Shown: in pieces, positions 1 through 9,384 of the stretch
How positions within the stretch are numbered: the stretch's first letter is position 1
Layout: every line of letters starts with the position of its first letter
Origin: an uncultured Clostridia bacterium
GTDB taxonomy: Bacteria > Bacillota > Clostridia > TANB77 > CAG-508
DNA length: 64,000 nucleotides
NCBI GenBank assembly: GCA_934182465.1
Contig: CAKPRG010000002.1
Coordinates: 1 to 64,000 of the forward strand
Direction: 5' to 3'
Notes under the pieces: generated by a model
What the model saw: only the letters and a program-made list of their open reading frames with translations
The model's database searches: none
What the model was told of the DNA's origin: nothing
Made by a program: the position numbers and the translations under genes

Positions 1-880
<880 letters not shown>

Positions 881-963
881 AAAATAAAAGAAAAGTTTTG
901 CCTAAGAAAAGCAATATTGTCTATGTATTTTTGAGTGTGCTAAGAAAAAAGCATACAAAACAT

Positions 964-1081
964 TTCTGGTGATTATAACGAGGAGGAAATACCTGTACCC
1001 ATGCCGAACACAGAAGTCAAGCTCCTTAGTGCCGAAGATACTTGCGGGTTACCCTGCTGGGAAAATAGGAAGTCGCCAGTT
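964..1081 (+). rRNA. 5S ribosomal RNA
   Basis: A 5S-type sequence with the conserved CCCATGCCGAACACAGAAG segment (about 998-1016) and closing ends CTGGTGA / TCGCCAG that pair with each other. It lies about 85 bases after the 23S end and directly before tRNA-Asn, the usual rRNA operon order. The ends are placed from the terminal helix and could shift by two or three bases. Confidence 0.95.
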
Positions 1082-1089
1082 TTATATAT

Positions 1090-1165
1090 TCCTCGTTAGC
1101 TCAGTTGGTAGAGCGTTCGGCTGTTAACCGAAATGTCGTAAGTTCGAGTCTTACACGAGGAGCCA
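1090..1165 (+). tRNA. tRNA-Asn (GTT)
   Basis: A complete cloverleaf: acceptor arm TCCTCGT pairs with ACGAGGA, anticodon stem TTCGG/CCGAA, loop CTGTTAA with anticodon GTT at 1123-1125, T-loop TTCGAGT. The discriminator is G and CCA is encoded at 1163-1165. It ends the rRNA operon. It also matters for the aspS leader further along, whose specifier codon AAC is the one this tRNA reads. Confidence 0.97.
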
Positions 1166-1170
1166 AAGAG

Positions 1171-1201
1171 AAGTACCTAACATGTGTTAGGTACTTTTTT
1201 G
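1171..1201 (+). terminator. intrinsic terminator of the rRNA-tRNA operon
   Basis: A perfect 12-bp stem AAGTACCTAACA / TGTTAGGTACTT followed by a run of T. It starts five bases after the tRNA-Asn CCA end. Confidence 0.93.
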
Positions 1202-1252
1202 TATTAATATAACCTAAGACTCGAAAAGGAAGTTACCAAGTCTAGAGCTGGA

Positions 1253-1279
1253 AGACTAGTTTGACTAGTCTGTTTTTTT
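1253..1279 (+). terminator. second intrinsic terminator, back-up
   Basis: A perfect 8-bp stem AGACTAGT / ACTAGTCT with a TTG loop, then G and seven T. It lies about 50 bases after the first terminator and before the lipase-like gene, so the rRNA operon is insulated twice. Confidence 0.85.
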
Positions 1280-1371
1280 ATATTATAATGCAGGTAAATT
1301 AACAGATATATTGTAATTAAGCACAATAGATTTAATAGAATACAAAATATCTTTTTAAAGAGAGGTTTTAT

Positions 1372-2283
1372 ATGAAAGAAGAAAAAATTAAAATTATTTC
1401 AAAAGCCGATAAATTACCAATAGATTGTATATTAATGAAACCAGAAGGAGAAATAAAAGGTGTAATACAAATATCACATGGAATGAATGAACATAAAGAA
1501 CGTTATATTGATTTTATGAATTTTTTAGCAGAAAATGGTTATGCAAGTTTTATAAATGATCATAGAGGTCATGGAAAGAGCATAAAGAAAAAAGAAGATA
1601 TAGGATATTTTTATGAAAAAGACGCAGAAATTGTAATAGAAGATTTATATCAAATAACACTATATTTAAGAGAACAATTTGTGGATAAAAAAATTATATT
1701 ATTTGGACATAGTATGGGATCAATGATTGTAAGAAAATATATAGCAAAATATGATAATAAAATAGATGGATTAATAGTTTGTGGTTCTCCTAGTAAGAAT
1801 GTGAATGCAAAATTAGGACTTGCTATTGTAAAAATATTAGAATTTTTTAAAGGCGAAAATTATCGTAGTAAATTTGTTAAAAATTTAATGTTTAGTGGTT
1901 ACAATAAAAATAATGATTTACCAAATAGTTGGATTTGTAATAATAAAGAAACTGTTGAAAAATACAATGCTGATGAATTATGCCAATATAATTATACTTT
2001 AAATGGATTTGAAAATATTATTAAATTAATGATAGATATTTACAATCCAAAAATATATGAAAAAAATAATGTGCAATTACCAATATATTTTATAGCTGGA
2101 GCTAATGACCCTGTAATAGCATCAATCGAAAAATGGTATAAGGCACAACAATTTTTTAAAGAATTGGGATACGCAAATATTAGCAGTGATTTATATGAAA
2201 ATATGAGCCATGAAATTTTAAATGAATTAGAAAATAAAACAGTATATGTTGATATACTAAATTGGATTAATAATCTCTGCTAA
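1372..2283 (+). CDS. alpha/beta hydrolase, monoacylglycerol lipase / lysophospholipase-like
   Basis: 303 residues in the serine hydrolase (S33, Hydrolase_4) fold. The catalytic triad is visible: nucleophile Ser114 in GHSMG, Asp246 in AGANDP, and His280 in NMSHE. HGMNEH (36-41) supplies the oxyanion hole, and DHRGHGKS (63-70) is the family signature of monoglyceride lipases. There is no signal peptide or membrane segment, so it should act in the cytoplasm or on the inner membrane face on lysophospholipids or monoacylglycerols. AGAGAGG lies ahead of the ATG. It stands alone after the rRNA operon terminators and before the rsmE promoter. The fold assignment is firm; the substrate is inferred from the family. 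Confidence 0.87.
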   Translation: MKEEKIKIISKADKLPIDCILMKPEGEIKGVIQISHGMNEHKERYIDFMNFLAENGYASFINDHRGHGKSIKKKEDIGYFYEKDAEIVIEDLYQITLYLREQFVDKKIILFGHSMGSMIVRKYIAKYDNKIDGLIVCGSPSKNVNAKLGLAIVKILEFFKGENYRSKFVKNLMFSGYNKNNDLPNSWICNNKETVEKYNADELCQYNYTLNGFENIIKLMIDIYNPKIYEKNNVQLPIYFIAGANDPVIASIEKWYKAQQFFKELGYANISSDLYENMSHEILNELENKTVYVDILNWINNLC

Positions 2284-2318
2284 TCTCTTTAAAACTCTTA
2301 AAATCTTTAATTTTTGTA

Positions 2319-2347
2319 TTTACTTATTAAATTTTAAGTGATATAAT
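2319..2347 (+). promoter_or_regulatory. sigma-A type promoter for rsmE
   Basis: TTTACT (2319-2324), 17-base spacer, TATAAT (2342-2347). It sits 29 bases before the rsmE start codon. Identified by eye only. Confidence 0.55.
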
Positions 2348-2375
2348 ATTTGTATTAATTGGAAGAGTAGGTCTT

Positions 2376-3149
2376 ATGAGTAAATTTTTTGTAAAACAAA
2401 ATCAAATTAATAAAGATGAAATTAAAATTCTAAATGAAGATGTTAACCATATAAAAAATGTACTTAGATTAGCAGTAAATGATGAAATAATTATATGTGA
2501 TGAAGATAATAGTATAAATTATATGTGCAATATTTCAGAAATAGAAAAGGATTTTATTATTTGTAAAATTAAAGAAATTTTACCTAACAAAGCTGAAAGC
2601 AATGTTGATATAACAATATATCAAGGTTTGCCAAAAGCAGACAAAATGGAATTGATTATTCAAAAATCAACAGAACTTGGTGCAAATAAAATTGTTCCAG
2701 TAGCTTTAAAAAGATGTATTGTTAAGTTAGAAGGTAAAGACGAAAAAAAGAAAATCGAGAGATGGCAAAAAATTGCTGAAGTTGCATCTAAGCAATCTGG
2801 TAGAGATTTGATTCCAAAAATAGAAAATATACAAAAAGTAACGAATATAGTAGAAAATATTAATAATTTTGATTTATTTTTTGTAGCTTACGAGGAAGAA
2901 AAAGAAACATTTTTAAAAGATGTTTTGAAAAATATATCACCTTTAAAAAATAGCAAAGAAAATATAAAAGTAGGATTTTTAATTGGTCCAGAAGGTGGAA
3001 TTGCAAAAGAAGAAGTTGAAATTTTAAAAAATGCAGGCGCAAAAGTTATTAGTTTAGGAAATAGAATTTTAAGAACAGAAACAGTAGCTTTAAGCGTTAC
3101 CTCTATAATAATGTATGAATTAGAGAATTTTGGAGGAAGTAATGAATAA
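2376..3149 (+). CDS. rsmE: 16S rRNA (uracil-1498-N3)-methyltransferase RsmE
   Basis: 257 residues, the usual length. The first ~70 residues form the PUA-like RNA-binding domain; the rest is a SPOUT methyltransferase. The SAM-binding trefoil knot is clear: IGPEGG (about 203-208), LGNRILRTETVAL (about 227-239). RsmE methylates U1498 in the decoding centre using SAM. In many Firmicutes prmA precedes rsmE, but here it does not. Its last 8 bases overlap the start of the next gene, and the Shine-Dalgarno GGAGG of that gene lies inside the rsmE coding end, which suggests translational coupling. Confidence 0.95.
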   Translation: MSKFFVKQNQINKDEIKILNEDVNHIKNVLRLAVNDEIIICDEDNSINYMCNISEIEKDFIICKIKEILPNKAESNVDITIYQGLPKADKMELIIQKSTELGANKIVPVALKRCIVKLEGKDEKKKIERWQKIAEVASKQSGRDLIPKIENIQKVTNIVENINNFDLFFVAYEEEKETFLKDVLKNISPLKNSKENIKVGFLIGPEGGIAKEEVEILKNAGAKVISLGNRILRTETVALSVTSIIMYELENFGGSNE

Positions 3150-3936
3150 TAAAGAAGTACTAATGGAAAAAGAATTAGAAAACAAAAGAAAATTAACAAA
3201 AGAAGTTAAAGAAAATATGAATAAAATGATTTTTATTAACTTAAATATAGCAATTGTATTTATGCTAATAATGATAGGTATAAACATAGCATATTTAAAT
3301 GTATCTTCTGAAAAATTTATACTATTCATAAAATTATTTTCTATATTATCAGTTTTTTCATCAGTATTAACTTTTGAAATTGCATATAGAAAAGAAAGCG
3401 TATCTAAAATGTTTTATGGTATAGAATTGTTGGTATTCAGTATCATAATAATGTATATCCCATATGTATATTTGCATATGCCTCAAATGGTTAAGCAAAT
3501 TTTAATGTTGGCACCATTATATTTTTCTATATATTATGTTGCAAAAAGCATATTCATAAATAGAAAAGTAACAAGAGATTATATAAATAATTTAAGTGAT
3601 GTAAAAGAAATTGTAAAAGATGAAGAAAACGATAGCTATCTTGATGAAGAAAGTACAAAAATAATCAAAGAAATAAATGCAATTGAAGAAGCTAAAAAAG
3701 AAGAAAAAAGATTAATAAAAGAAGCTAAGAAAAAACAAAAACAAAATGAAAAAGTTGCCAAAAAAACACCTAAAAAAGAAGCAGAAAAAAATGAAATAAA
3801 AAAAGAAAATAAAAAAAATACAAAAACAGATAACTCTAGCAAGAAAAAAACAACAAGCAAATCTAATAATTCAAGTGTTAAAGATAAAAAAGCAAAAGAT
3901 ACAAAAAATACTAAAAAAGTCAAAGATAAGGAGTAA
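3142..3936 (+). CDS. membrane protein with lysine-rich cytoplasmic tail, function unknown
   Basis: 264 residues. I prefer ATG 3142, seven bases after GGAGG, over the TTG at 3130, which would include the Shine-Dalgarno itself. A charged N-terminus (about 1-25) is followed by four hydrophobic segments (about 26-47, 54-75, 88-107, 112-133), then a long tail from about 150 made mostly of Lys and Glu and ending in Lys/Ser/Thr/Asn low complexity. The tail should be disordered, strongly basic and cytoplasmic, and might bind RNA, DNA or ribosomes. It overlaps rsmE and ends three bases before yicC, so it is co-transcribed with both. I do not recognise the family. Confidence 0.8.
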   Translation: MNNKEVLMEKELENKRKLTKEVKENMNKMIFINLNIAIVFMLIMIGINIAYLNVSSEKFILFIKLFSILSVFSSVLTFEIAYRKESVSKMFYGIELLVFSIIIMYIPYVYLHMPQMVKQILMLAPLYFSIYYVAKSIFINRKVTRDYINNLSDVKEIVKDEENDSYLDEESTKIIKEINAIEEAKKEEKRLIKEAKKKQKQNEKVAKKTPKKEAEKNEIKKENKKNTKTDNSSKKKTTSKSNNSSVKDKKAKDTKNTKKVKDKE

Positions 3937-3939
3937 AAA

Positions 3940-4818
3940 ATGATAAAAAGTATGACAGGGTTTGGCAGAGGAAAATATGAAAATGAAGGCCGAACCTATA
4001 ATGTTGAAATAAAAGCAGTAAATCATAAATACAGTGATATTTCTATAAAATTACCAAGATTTTTAAATTGTTTAGAAGATGGAATTCGTAAAAAGATTTC
4101 AGCAAATGTATCTAGAGGAAAAATTGATGTTTTTATAACTTTTGAAAATTATAGTAGTATAGGAACTGAAATACGACTAAATAAAGAATTAGCTAATACA
4201 TATATTAAAGAATTGACTGAACTTGCAAATGAAACAGGAATTCAAAATAATATTAATGTAATGGAAATTGCAAAATTTCCTGATGTATTAAAAATAGATG
4301 AAGAATCACAAGAAGAATTAATAGGTAAAGAATTGAATTTTGCAATTGATGATGCTCTTAATAAATTTATTCAAATGAGAGAAATAGAAGGTGCAAAATT
4401 AATTGAAGATATAGAAAAAAGAATAAATTTAATAGAAAATAAAGTTGAAGAAATTTCAAAATATTCATCAACACTTGTACAAGAATACATAGTAAAACTT
4501 GAGTCAAGAGTTAAAGAATTACTAAAAACAGATGTAGTTGATGAAAACAGAATTGCACAAGAAATTGTTATATATTCAGATAAGTGCTCAATAGAAGAAG
4601 AATTAACAAGATTAAGAAGTCATATTTCACAATTTAAAAAATTAATAAAAGAAAATAATTCACCAATAGGTAAAAAATTTGATTTTTTAGTTCAAGAAAT
4701 GAATAGAGAAACTAATACAATTGGCTCAAAAGCTAATTGCTTAGAAATTACCAATAGAGTTATTGATATTAAAACTGAAATAGAAAACATAAGAGAACAA
4801 ATTCAAAATATAGAATAA
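3940..4818 (+). CDS. yicC: YicC family endoribonuclease-like protein
   Basis: 292 residues, normal length. It starts with the family signature MIKSMTGFGRG and ends in the DUF1732 domain with KANCLEITNRVIDIK near the C-terminus. Family members (YicC in E. coli, YloC in B. subtilis) are reported to be RNases. It opens a run yicC-remA-rpoZ that is standard in Firmicutes, with good Shine-Dalgarno sites throughout (AAGGAG here). Confidence 0.93.
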   Translation: MIKSMTGFGRGKYENEGRTYNVEIKAVNHKYSDISIKLPRFLNCLEDGIRKKISANVSRGKIDVFITFENYSSIGTEIRLNKELANTYIKELTELANETGIQNNINVMEIAKFPDVLKIDEESQEELIGKELNFAIDDALNKFIQMREIEGAKLIEDIEKRINLIENKVEEISKYSSTLVQEYIVKLESRVKELLKTDVVDENRIAQEIVIYSDKCSIEEELTRLRSHISQFKKLIKENNSPIGKKFDFLVQEMNRETNTIGSKANCLEITNRVIDIKTEIENIREQIQNIE

Positions 4819-4837
4819 TACAAAAAGGAGGGATAAC

Positions 4838-5095
4838 ATGCAATTAATAAATATAGGATTTGGAAATATAGTTTCAGCAGATAGGATTATTTCAATTGTT
4901 AGTCCAGAATCTGCTCCAATAAAAAGAATTGTACAAGAAGCCAAAGATTCAAAAATGGCTATAGATGCAACATACGGAAGAAGAACAAGATCAGTTATAA
5001 TCATGGATTCAGGACATATTATTTTATCAGCAGTGCAACCAGAAACAGTTGCTAGTAGAGTTGATGATGATGACGATGAAGATGATGATGAATAA
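4838..5095 (+). CDS. remA: RemA-like DNA-binding regulator (DUF370)
   Basis: 85 residues. The core (1-72) matches the RemA/DUF370 family: NIGFGNIV near the start and ATYGRRTRSVIIMD around 48-61. In B. subtilis RemA forms ring-like oligomers and activates biofilm matrix and osmoprotection genes. Here the C-terminus ends in an acidic run of Asp and Glu (74-85). It lies between yicC and rpoZ, as in most Firmicutes, although gmk usually sits between remA and rpoZ and is absent here. GGAGG precedes the ATG. The regulatory role in this organism is inferred. Confidence 0.9.
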   Translation: MQLINIGFGNIVSADRIISIVSPESAPIKRIVQEAKDSKMAIDATYGRRTRSVIIMDSGHIILSAVQPETVASRVDDDDDEDDDE

Positions 5096-5128
5096 TAAAT
5101 AATATAAATTTTTTAGGAGGAATTTAAA

Positions 5129-5362
5129 ATGTTAGTAAAACCAGCTGTTACAGATTTATTAAAAATAATGGATGATAGATTTGAGTTAATTACAGTTACA
5201 TCAAAAAGAGCAAGACAAATTGCACAAGGAGCACCAGTACTTACTGATCATCCAGAGGACAAATCTCCTGTTACACTTGCTGTTTGGGAAGTTTCAGAAG
5301 GAAAAGTAAAATTAGCAGATAATCAAGAAACTTTAGAAGAAGTTTCAGATGATGAATTTTAG
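5129..5362 (+). CDS. rpoZ: DNA-directed RNA polymerase omega subunit
   Basis: 77 residues, typical for a Gram-positive omega subunit. The conserved core VTSKRARQIAQGAP is at about 23-36, after a segment where members usually have DRFELI/RYELV. Omega helps fold and hold the beta-prime subunit of RNA polymerase. AGGAGG precedes the ATG and the next gene starts 12 bases downstream, so it shares a transcript with the kinase that follows. Confidence 0.93.
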   Translation: MLVKPAVTDLLKIMDDRFELITVTSKRARQIAQGAPVLTDHPEDKSPVTLAVWEVSEGKVKLADNQETLEEVSDDEF

Positions 5363-5374
5363 AAGGAGCAATAT

Positions 5375-5935
5375 ATGGAAAAGAAAAGTATAATCTCAAT
5401 TTCTGGGGAACTTGCTAGTGGAAAAGGTACAGTTTCAAAATTATTAGCTGAAGAATTAGACTATACTGTATATAGAAATGGCGAATATGCTCGTAAACTT
5501 GCAAAAGATAGAGGACTAGATATAACAAGTTTTAATGTATATTTAACAGAGCATCCAGAAATAGATAGACAAATAGAAAAAAGTGCTGCTGAATATGCAG
5601 AAACACACAATAATTTTATCATTGATGCAAGACTTGGTTGGTATGCAGTGCCAAATTCTTTTAAAGTTTATTTAACAATAGACATAAACGAAGCTGCAAA
5701 AAGAGCTTTTTCTGATGCAAATAGAAAAGATACAGAAAAATTTTCTACAGTAGAAGAACAAAAAGAAGATATGCAAAAAAGATATAAAATGGAAAATGAA
5801 AGATATTTTAAATTATATGGAATTCACAAAGAAGATTTGAATAACTATGATTTAGTTGTAGACACAACTAAATTAACACCAGAAGAAGTAAAAGAAAAAA
5901 TACTTGATGGTTATGAAGAATGGTTAAGTGAATAA
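5375..5935 (+). CDS. cytidylate kinase-like P-loop kinase
   Basis: 186 residues. The P-loop GELASGKGTVSK (about 10-21) is of the cytidylate kinase type, followed by YRNGEYARKLAKDRG and a DARLGW segment (about 84-89) typical of Cmk-like AAA_33 proteins. It likely phosphorylates a nucleoside monophosphate, perhaps CMP or dCMP, but the substrate is not proven. It occupies the rpoZ-priA interval where gmk and coaBC are often found; it is not a guanylate kinase, since GMK motifs are absent. A terminator follows. AGAAGGAG precedes the ATG. Confidence 0.82.
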   Translation: MEKKSIISISGELASGKGTVSKLLAEELDYTVYRNGEYARKLAKDRGLDITSFNVYLTEHPEIDRQIEKSAAEYAETHNNFIIDARLGWYAVPNSFKVYLTIDINEAAKRAFSDANRKDTEKFSTVEEQKEDMQKRYKMENERYFKLYGIHKEDLNNYDLVVDTTKLTPEEVKEKILDGYEEWLSE

Positions 5936-5965
5936 AAAGATTCATCTATTAAAATATTAAAACAA

Positions 5966-5999
5966 AAAGGCCCACAGTTTAGCTGTGAGTCCTTTTTTG
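5966..5999 (+). terminator. intrinsic terminator after the yicC-kinase operon
   Basis: An imperfect stem (AAGGCCCACAG / CTGTGAGTCCTT) with loop TTTAG and a following T run, 30 bases after the kinase stop codon. Confidence 0.85.
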
Positions 6000-6044
6000 T
6001 TTCCCTTGGAAGTCTGAGGGAAAAGAAAAACCAAAATTAGAAAT

Positions 6045-6827
6045 TTAAAAATTTAATTCGTAAGAGAATGATTTACGAGAATCATCATTGTGAATTTTTT
6101 TCTTTAACTGAGAATATGTCTTTTCATTGATTGTATGATGATTATACTTGTCTGGAAGTTTTGGATTGCCAGTAGGATTAAACTGACCATCGTAATATGG
6201 GAAGATGTAGTCACCTGTCAGGCTGTAATCATAACAGTCATAGATTAAAAAGTAACGAATATTCTTCCAAATATCCTGTGTAATTGGATGAGTTACTTCG
6301 TATTTTACATTATATAATCTACACAATAACTGAAAACATTTTGAGTATCCGTTAGCAAATCCTTTAACGAATCTGTTAATCGAAGCCGGGAAAAGTGTCT
6401 TAAACGCTTCTGTACTGAAAGAACAAAAATCACCGAAACCACAAACCAATTTTGACAAATTGTGATATTCTGCCATGAAATTTGAATTAAGTTTGCTTTC
6501 AGACGATGTCCAAATACCTTCCGGAAACTCTCTGTTAAGTACATTCAAAACGAACTTATCGACAACAAACTTGAGCTCTACATCAAAATTTTTAGGAAAT
6601 TCTTCAGCGCTTGTATCATATAAACACTTTAAAATTCCAAGGATATTTGCGATGCAGAAATTGCGTTTTGCAATCTCATCTAAGTAAAGAAACTGTAAAA
6701 CTTCGATTTCGCTATTGATATTCTTTAACGTTTTGATATTGTCATAAGAAGTATCAAGCTGCTCGATAGCTTCTGTAATCAAATCGTTAATTTCTTTCCG
6801 AATTTTTAAACTAATTTTTTTTGACAT
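6045..6827 (-). CDS. orphan hypothetical protein, likely horizontally acquired
   Basis: 260 residues, no family recognised. No signal peptide or membrane segment; the protein is mixed alpha/beta in look with several Cys and aromatic residues (for example YDCYDYSLTGDYIFPYYDGQF at about 202-222, shown only as a landmark). A strong AAAGGAGG precedes the ATG. The codons differ from the neighbours: CGG, GAG, CAG, ATC and CTT appear within the first 25 codons, where neighbouring genes use AGA, GAA, CAA, ATA and TTA. It is the only minus-strand gene among plus-strand operons and is flanked by a terminator and a long leader. I read it as a recent arrival; no function can be assigned. Confidence 0.72.
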   Translation of the reverse strand: MSKKISLKIRKEINDLITEAIEQLDTSYDNIKTLKNINSEIEVLQFLYLDEIAKRNFCIANILGILKCLYDTSAEEFPKNFDVELKFVVDKFVLNVLNREFPEGIWTSSESKLNSNFMAEYHNLSKLVCGFGDFCSFSTEAFKTLFPASINRFVKGFANGYSKCFQLLCRLYNVKYEVTHPITQDIWKNIRYFLIYDCYDYSLTGDYIFPYYDGQFNPTGNPKLPDKYNHHTINEKTYSQLKKKIHNDDSRKSFSYELNF

Positions 6828-7080
6828 TTTAATGTCCTCCTTTGGTGTAAAAAATATTTTTTCAATGTTCTTTTTGGTTCTTCATATAAGTCTATTCGCA
6901 ATAGAGAATGTTGACTTAAATATAAAAGACCTCTTACTATTGTATACTATTTTACATAAAATGTCAAATGAACTAGATAAGTGAATATCATATAACGATA
7001 GTGAATTTGTAGTACTAGTGAAGATATAAAAAACTTTTAAATTATATTTATAACCCAAAAATAAACTACTAAAAAGAATG
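6828..7080. other. intergenic region between the orphan gene and priA
   Basis: About 250 bases without a gene. It holds the leader of the orphan gene (strong AAAGGAGG just before its start) and a short palindrome CTATTcgcAATAG near 6891-6903 that could be an operator. I see no RNA gene, insertion sequence remnant or terminal repeats. Confidence 0.5.
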
Positions 7081-7109
7081 TTTACTAAAAAGTAAATTTA
7101 TGTTAAAAT
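7081..7109 (+). promoter_or_regulatory. sigma-A type promoter for priA
   Basis: TTTACT (7081-7086), 17-base spacer, TAAAAT (7104-7109), 24 bases before the priA start. Identified by eye. Confidence 0.5.
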
Positions 7110-7132
7110 AATTTTGTTAAAAAGGAGAAAAA

Positions 7133-9370
7133 ATGTACGCTGAAATAATAATAAATAGTAATGCAAGAGCACTTAATAGAATATTTGACTATATAATTCC
7201 AAAAGAAATGGAAACAAGCATAAAAGTTGGTTCAAGAATTTTTGTACCATTTGGAAATGGAAAAAAATTAGAAGATGGATTTGTTATTGGAATAAAAGAA
7301 ACATCAGAGTTTGCTAATAAAGAAATAGCAAAAATAGATGAACAAGAAAGTTTAAGTGAAGAAAATATAATTTTAGCAAAACTTATGGCTAGAAAATATT
7401 TTTGTAATATTTCAGATTGTATAAAATTAATGTTGCCACCAGGAACAGGTGCAAAAGAAATAGAAAACCGTACTAAAGAAAAAACAGGAAATTTTGTATA
7501 TTTAAAAAAAACGAAAGAAGAAATAGAAAAAGAATTAGTAGAGGGTACAATAAAAAGTGAAAAACAACAAAGAGCTTTAAAAGTATTAATAAAAACAGAT
7601 GGGATATATATATCAGATTTAGAAGAGATAGCAGATGTAAGCAAATCAATTTTACAGACTTTAAATAAAAATAATTATATAAAATTTGTATCTGAGCAAA
7701 TAAAAAGAAATCCTTTTATTAACAAAAATATCGAAAGAGACTTTCCTAAAAAATTAAACGAAGAACAAGAAAGATGTTTTAATGGAATAAATTTCTGTAT
7801 AGAAAATTCAGAATTTTCAAGTAATTTAATTTATGGTATTACTGGTTCTGGGAAAACAGAAATATATTTGCAATTAATAGCTTCTGCAATAAAACAAAAT
7901 AAAATGGCAATTGTACTAGTGCCAGAAATATCACTTACACCGCAAATGGTTGATAGATTTTTAGCTAGATTTGGAAATCAAGTGGCAGTACTACATAGTA
8001 AACTATCAATTGGTGAAAGATTTGATGAATGGCAAAAAATTAAAAATGGAGAAGTAAAAATAGTAATAGGTGCACGTTCGGCTATATTTGCACCTGTAAA
8101 AAATTTAGGAATAATAATAATTGATGAAGAACATGATATGAGTTATAAATCTGAAATGACACCAAGATATGACGCAAAAGATATTGCTAAATATATTGCA
8201 GAAAAATCTAATTGCCCATTAGTATTAGGTAGTGCGACACCAGAAATAACAACTTTTTATCATGCAAAAAATAGAGATATTGAATTATATAAGCTAACTA
8301 AAAGAGCAAATAATGCAACACTTCCAGAAGTAAAAATAATTGATTTAAGATATGAATTGTCACATGGAAATAAATCAATGATTGGCTTGGAATTACAAGA
8401 TGAAATAAAAAAGAATTTACAGAAAAAAGAACAAACTATTTTATTTTTAAACAGAAGAGGTTATTCAACTTTTATTATGTGCAGAGAATGTGGATATGTT
8501 GCAAAATGTAAAAATTGCAATATCAGTTTAACATATCACAAATATGAGAATAAGCTAAAGTGTCATTATTGTGGATATGAAATACCAGTAATGAAAGAAT
8601 GTCCAGAATGCAAAAGTCCAAAAGTAAAATACTTTGGAACAGGAACACAAAAGTTAGAAGAAGAGATACATAAATTATTTCCGGAAGCAACCACTATTAG
8701 AATGGATATAGATACTGTTAGCAAAAAAAATTCGCACGAAGAGATTTTAAATAAATTTAAGAATGAAAATATAGATATATTGATAGGAACGCAAATGATT
8801 GTAAAAGGTCATCATTTTCCAAATGTAACACTTGTAGGAGTAGTTTCAGCAGATGGAACTTTAAACATGGAAGATTATAAAGCTGTTGAAAAAACATTTC
8901 AAACAATAGTGCAAGTTTCAGGAAGAGCTGGTCGTGAACAGAAAAAAGGAAGAGTATATATTCAAACTTATACACCAGAACATTATGCTATAAATTTAGC
9001 ACAAAAACAAGATTATGAAAGTTTCTATAATTTAGAAGTAGATTTAAGAAAAAGGTTGAAATATCCACCTTTTTGCGATATAATATTAATCAAGTTTAAT
9101 GGAAAAAATTTATCTGAAATACAAAACATTTCAAATAGAATGTACGATACTTTAAATAAAATTTTAGACAAAAATCAATTTATTTTGTATAGACCAGTTC
9201 CATCACCAGTAGATAAAATACAAAATAAATATAGATATAGAATGATTTTAAAAGGAAAAGTGAATCTAAAATTGTTAGATTGTATAAAATATAGTATGAC
9301 AGAAAATATAACAAGCAAAATAAAAGAAACAACTATTACTGTAGATATTAATCCAAACAATATGATGTAA
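7133..9370 (+). CDS. priA: primosomal replication restart helicase PriA
   Basis: 745 residues. The N-terminal 3'-DNA-binding domain (about 1-105) begins YAEIIINSNARALNRIFDY. Walker A GITGSGKT is at 235-242, the DEEH box at 331-334, and GSATPE near 366-371. Zinc-binding cysteines are at 450, 453, 459, 462, 477, 480, 490 and 493. The helicase C-terminal motif QVSGRAGR follows. PriA reloads the replisome at stalled forks. The gene heads a priA-def-fmt operon with gaps of 14 and about 36 bases; coaBC, often just before priA, is absent. AAAGGAG precedes the ATG. Confidence 0.97.
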   Translation: MYAEIIINSNARALNRIFDYIIPKEMETSIKVGSRIFVPFGNGKKLEDGFVIGIKETSEFANKEIAKIDEQESLSEENIILAKLMARKYFCNISDCIKLMLPPGTGAKEIENRTKEKTGNFVYLKKTKEEIEKELVEGTIKSEKQQRALKVLIKTDGIYISDLEEIADVSKSILQTLNKNNYIKFVSEQIKRNPFINKNIERDFPKKLNEEQERCFNGINFCIENSEFSSNLIYGITGSGKTEIYLQLIASAIKQNKMAIVLVPEISLTPQMVDRFLARFGNQVAVLHSKLSIGERFDEWQKIKNGEVKIVIGARSAIFAPVKNLGIIIIDEEHDMSYKSEMTPRYDAKDIAKYIAEKSNCPLVLGSATPEITTFYHAKNRDIELYKLTKRANNATLPEVKIIDLRYELSHGNKSMIGLELQDEIKKNLQKKEQTILFLNRRGYSTFIMCRECGYVAKCKNCNISLTYHKYENKLKCHYCGYEIPVMKECPECKSPKVKYFGTGTQKLEEEIHKLFPEATTIRMDIDTVSKKNSHEEILNKFKNENIDILIGTQMIVKGHHFPNVTLVGVVSADGTLNMEDYKAVEKTFQTIVQVSGRAGREQKKGRVYIQTYTPEHYAINLAQKQDYESFYNLEVDLRKRLKYPPFCDIILIKFNGKNLSEIQNISNRMYDTLNKILDKNQFILYRPVPSPVDKIQNKYRYRMILKGKVNLKLLDCIKYSMTENITSKIKETTITVDINPNNMM

Positions 9371-9384
9371 AAGGAGATATAAAA

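Noticed and set aside
6891..6903. Short palindrome as a riboswitch or attachment site
   Set aside because: Too short to support either; kept only as a possible operator in the region entry.
7013..7025. TACTAGTGAAGAT repeats the first 13 bases of the window (23S rRNA)
   Set aside because: Only 13 bases match and flanks are unrelated; likely chance in AT-rich DNA rather than an rRNA fragment.
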